Assembly: GCA_913056415.1 (NCBI GenBank)
Contig: CAJXNA010000089.1
Coordinates: 1 to 7,668, forward strand
Direction of reading: 5' to 3'
Source: an uncultured Chloroflexota bacterium
GTDB taxonomy: Bacteria; Chloroflexota; Dehalococcoidia; SM23-28-2; RBG-16-64-32
DNA: 7,668 nucleotides
Part shown: positions 6,004-7,668 of the stretch, piece after piece
Numbering within the stretch: position 1 is the first letter of the stretch
Layout: each line of letters opens with the position of its first letter
Notes under the pieces: model-generated
What the model saw: only the letters and a program-made list of their open reading frames with translations
Database searches by the model: none
What the model was told of the DNA's origin: nothing
Program-made: the position numbers and the translations under genes

Positions 6004-7092
6004 GTGGTCACGACAAGCCAGAATATCTACACGTTCGACCAGCAGCAGTACATCGATAGCCTGAAGAAGGGGAACTACGACCTTCAGTGGCTGAAGGACG
6101 ACCGCCCCGCGTGGGGCATACGGGCCAAGCCCAAAGACCCTGAGCGGGGCCTGACCCTTCAGGACGTCAACGCCGCCTACGCGGGTGAGCCCGAGGACAA
6201 GCCGAAGCTGCGTACCATGGCGCCCCGCGGCGCCGTCTATGACCCAGACCTTCCCGACATGGGGTACGCCTTAAACGAGAAATACCTGGTCTGGGCCGAG
6301 AACGTCGTCCCACTGTATGAGGAGGCCGTCGCCCGCCAGTGGAGCGCAACCCGCGACATTCCCTGGGACGAACTCAAGCCATTACCGGAGGACATCGAGC
6401 GCGCCCAGTGCCAGATCGCCACCCTCCTGACCGAGGTCGAGATGATCGCCTCCGACTTCCCGGCGAAATGGCTGTGGCAGATGAATCAGCACTTCCACGA
6501 GGTCAAGATGTTCCTCTGCACCCAGGCCATGGACGAGGCGCGACACCTGGAGGTCTTCCGTAAGCGAGCGCTCGCAAACGGAGGCGGCCTCATGCACTGC
6601 CTCACCGGTACAGAGGTGTTCCTGCGCGCGATCCTCCACGCGCCGACCTACATCCAGGGCTCCTTCCTCATGCATGTCCTAGGCGAGGGGCTCGTCCTGG
6701 ACATCTTCCGCGGGGGAGAGTTCCTGGCCCAGAACAAGGTGGAGAAGGAGATCTACCGCCTGTGCATGCAGGACGAGGCCCGTCACGTCTCCTACGGGAC
6801 GATGCACCTGAAGTACTTCTTCGAGCACCACCCGAACCGAGAGAAGGCTCTCGCCGAGATGCACACCCTGGCCGACCTGGCGGAGATGGGCATCCCCGGC
6901 TTCCTCACTAACCCCTTCATCGTGGAGCCGCTGGCCGTTCTCATGGGCGGAGGCGCCAAGCACATCGATCGTGGCATGGACGCAGTGCGGTTGATCTGGG
7001 GCCGCATGCGCGAGGAGTACTTGAGCCGCTGCGAACTCGCCGGCTTTGACCGACGCTCTCGCACGCAGGTGCCGGAAAAGCCGCCATACTAG
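6004..7092 (+). CDS. Ferritin-like di-iron protein (ribonucleotide-reductase-R2-like fold)
   Basis: The 362-residue protein starts at GTG 6004, with GGAG at 5994-5997 spaced 6 bp. Two E...ExxH half-sites give a full carboxylate-bridged di-iron set: Glu144 or Glu146 (LLTEVEMIASDF) with DEARH at 177-181, and Glu228 (VLGEGLVLDIF) with DEARH at 257-261. The spacings (about 30-34 residues) match R2, methane-monooxygenase-type and related oxygenase folds. RQWSATRDIPWDEL at 111-124 is a segment I associate with this ferritin-like group. Such proteins activate O2 for hydroxylation, desaturation or N-oxidation; the substrate here is unknown. It has no signal peptide, so it is cytoplasmic. It is followed by the start of a second copy and a cytochrome P450, which suggests oxidative tailoring. 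The shared core upstream links its control to the lipoprotein gene. Confidence 0.87.
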   Translation: MVTTSQNIYTFDQQQYIDSLKKGNYDLQWLKDDRPAWGIRAKPKDPERGLTLQDVNAAYAGEPEDKPKLRTMAPRGAVYDPDLPDMGYALNEKYLVWAENVVPLYEEAVARQWSATRDIPWDELKPLPEDIERAQCQIATLLTEVEMIASDFPAKWLWQMNQHFHEVKMFLCTQAMDEARHLEVFRKRALANGGGLMHCLTGTEVFLRAILHAPTYIQGSFLMHVLGEGLVLDIFRGGEFLAQNKVEKEIYRLCMQDEARHVSYGTMHLKYFFEHHPNREKALAEMHTLADLAEMGIPGFLTNPFIVEPLAVLMGGGAKHIDRGMDAVRLIWGRMREEYLSRCELAGFDRRSRTQVPEKPPY

Positions 7093-7108
7093 CCGGAGGA
7101 GGCCTGTG

Positions 7109-7255
7109 ATGACCCAGCAGACCCTCGAGGCCTACTTCCTACCTGAACAGTGGCAGTACATCGAGAACGTCCGCAGGGGCAGATTCGACCGCGGCTGGCT
7201 CCGCGACGAAGGTCCCACCTGGGGCATCCGGGCCTGCAGGAATGGCTGCAATTAG
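7109..7255 (+). pseudogene. Truncated second copy of the ferritin-like protein (N-terminal 42 residues only)
   Basis: The 48-codon frame has a strong ribosome binding site (GGAGG at 7095-7099) and starts 16 bp after the di-iron gene. Residues 16-42 (from QYIEN to WGIRA) align without gaps with residues 15-41 of the upstream protein, 14 of 27 identical. After WGIRA the similarity stops abruptly, six unrelated residues (CRNGCN) follow, and a TAG ends the frame. None of the iron-binding region remains and I could not find it in the other frames before the P450 start. I read this as a diverged tandem paralogue cut by a deletion. Alternatively it is a real small protein keeping only the N-terminal tail, since its start signals are intact. 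Confidence 0.7.
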
Positions 7256-7266
7256 GTGCCAATTAG
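7249..7266 (+). repeat. Short direct repeat CAATTAG at the end of the truncated gene
   Basis: CAATTAG occurs at 7249-7255, containing the stop codon, and again at 7260-7266, 11 bp apart. It lies near the point where similarity to the full-length paralogue is lost and may mark a rearrangement junction. A 7-bp repeat can also arise by chance. Confidence 0.3.
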
Positions 7267-7317
7267 CCGGGGCGCGTCAACACTGATTGTTCACGAAGCG
7301 AGGATTCGAGGTTGAGT

Positions 7318-7668
7318 ATGGTGACCGTGCAATACAACCCGTCACTCCCAGACGTCCGGGCCGACCCATACCCGCTCTACCGCCGGTTGCGAGAAGAAGA
7401 CCCTGTGCACTGGAGCGAGCTGCTGGATGGCTGGGTCCTTACCCGCTACGACGATGTCGTGGCGGTACTCAAGGACCCGCGATTCTCGGCCGACCGCAGG
7501 AGGTCTCGGAATCGCTACGTTCAAGCACAAATGGCGGCGGAGCAGGAGAATACGGGCGGGGGCGCTCGTGCCGACACGATGCTCTCAACGGATCCGCCCG
7601 GGCACACGCGCATGCGTCTCCTGGTAAGCAAGGCGTTCTTGCCCCGCGCGGTGGAAAAGCTGCGCCCG
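7318..7668 (+). CDS. Cytochrome P450, N-terminal part, cut by the window end
   Basis: There are 117 in-frame codons with no stop before the window ends; a bacterial P450 is usually about 400 residues, so about 70% is missing. ATG 7318 has GAGG at 7308-7311 spaced 6 bp; GTG 7321 is a close alternative. DPYPLYRRLREEDPVHW (16-32) is the usual start of soluble bacterial P450s, WVLTRYDDVVAVLKDPRFSAD (39-59) covers the first beta strands and helix B, and DPPGHTRMR (92-100) is the helix C motif in which His96 and Arg100 contact the heme propionates. The heme-thiolate Cys lies beyond the window. A Gln/Glu/Gly-rich stretch (about 69-83) fills the variable B-C region. P450s insert one oxygen atom from O2 using electrons from a ferredoxin; no redox partner is visible. 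The substrate is unknown. Confidence 0.93.
   Translation, partial: MVTVQYNPSLPDVRADPYPLYRRLREEDPVHWSELLDGWVLTRYDDVVAVLKDPRFSADRRRSRNRYVQAQMAAEQENTGGGARADTMLSTDPPGHTRMRLLVSKAFLPRAVEKLRP

Noticed and set aside
1..7668. CRISPR array, tRNA or rRNA genes, insertion sequences
   Set aside because: I saw no regularly spaced repeats, no cloverleaf or rRNA sequence, and no transposase or terminal inverted repeats.

Overview
This is a GC-rich bacterial window with every supported gene on the + strand. The organism is most likely a Chloroflexota (Dehalococcoidia-like) or related Gram-positive-type lineage. That is inferred from the overall coding style, a lipoprotein signal ending in Cys-Gly-Gly-Gly, and NirJ/AhbC- and AhbD-like radical SAM enzymes beside ferritin-like and P450 genes; no marker gene fixes the taxonomy.

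Bases 1-998 hold the end of (or a complete) uncharacterised His-rich protein and two small unknown proteins, one with a Cys-x3-Cys / Cys-x2-Cys putative zinc site. An imperfect 33-bp direct repeat (27/33 identical) sits across the stop codons of the first and third genes, bracketing the segment with the two small genes.

Bases 999-3936 look like one operon. It has a NirJ/AhbC-family radical SAM/SPASM protein, a second AhbD-like (TIGR04053-type) radical SAM/SPASM protein joined to it by a 4-bp GTGA overlap, and a hemerythrin-like four-helix protein overlapping the second enzyme's end. The first two families are known from heme b and heme d1 formation from siroheme-derived tetrapyrroles, but no other gene of those pathways is in the window.

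Bases 3937-5806 hold a 277-bp gap and a 530-residue lipoprotein of unknown function. Bases 5807-7668 hold a 197-bp gap, a ferritin-like di-iron protein with two E...DEARH half-sites, a 48-codon remnant of a second divergent copy of it, and the first 117 codons of a cytochrome P450. Both gaps contain the same 16-nt core, GGGCARAGCCCTACAG, each followed by a 5-nt-loop hairpin. This suggests a shared RNA leader or operator that co-regulates the lipoprotein and the di-iron gene.

Taken together this is an iron/heme/oxygen-chemistry neighbourhood: two iron-sulfur radical enzymes, one hemerythrin-like protein, one di-iron protein, one P450 and an anchored extracytoplasmic protein. My reading is a modified-tetrapyrrole or specialised oxidative pathway; this is inference, since substrate and product cannot be read from sequence.
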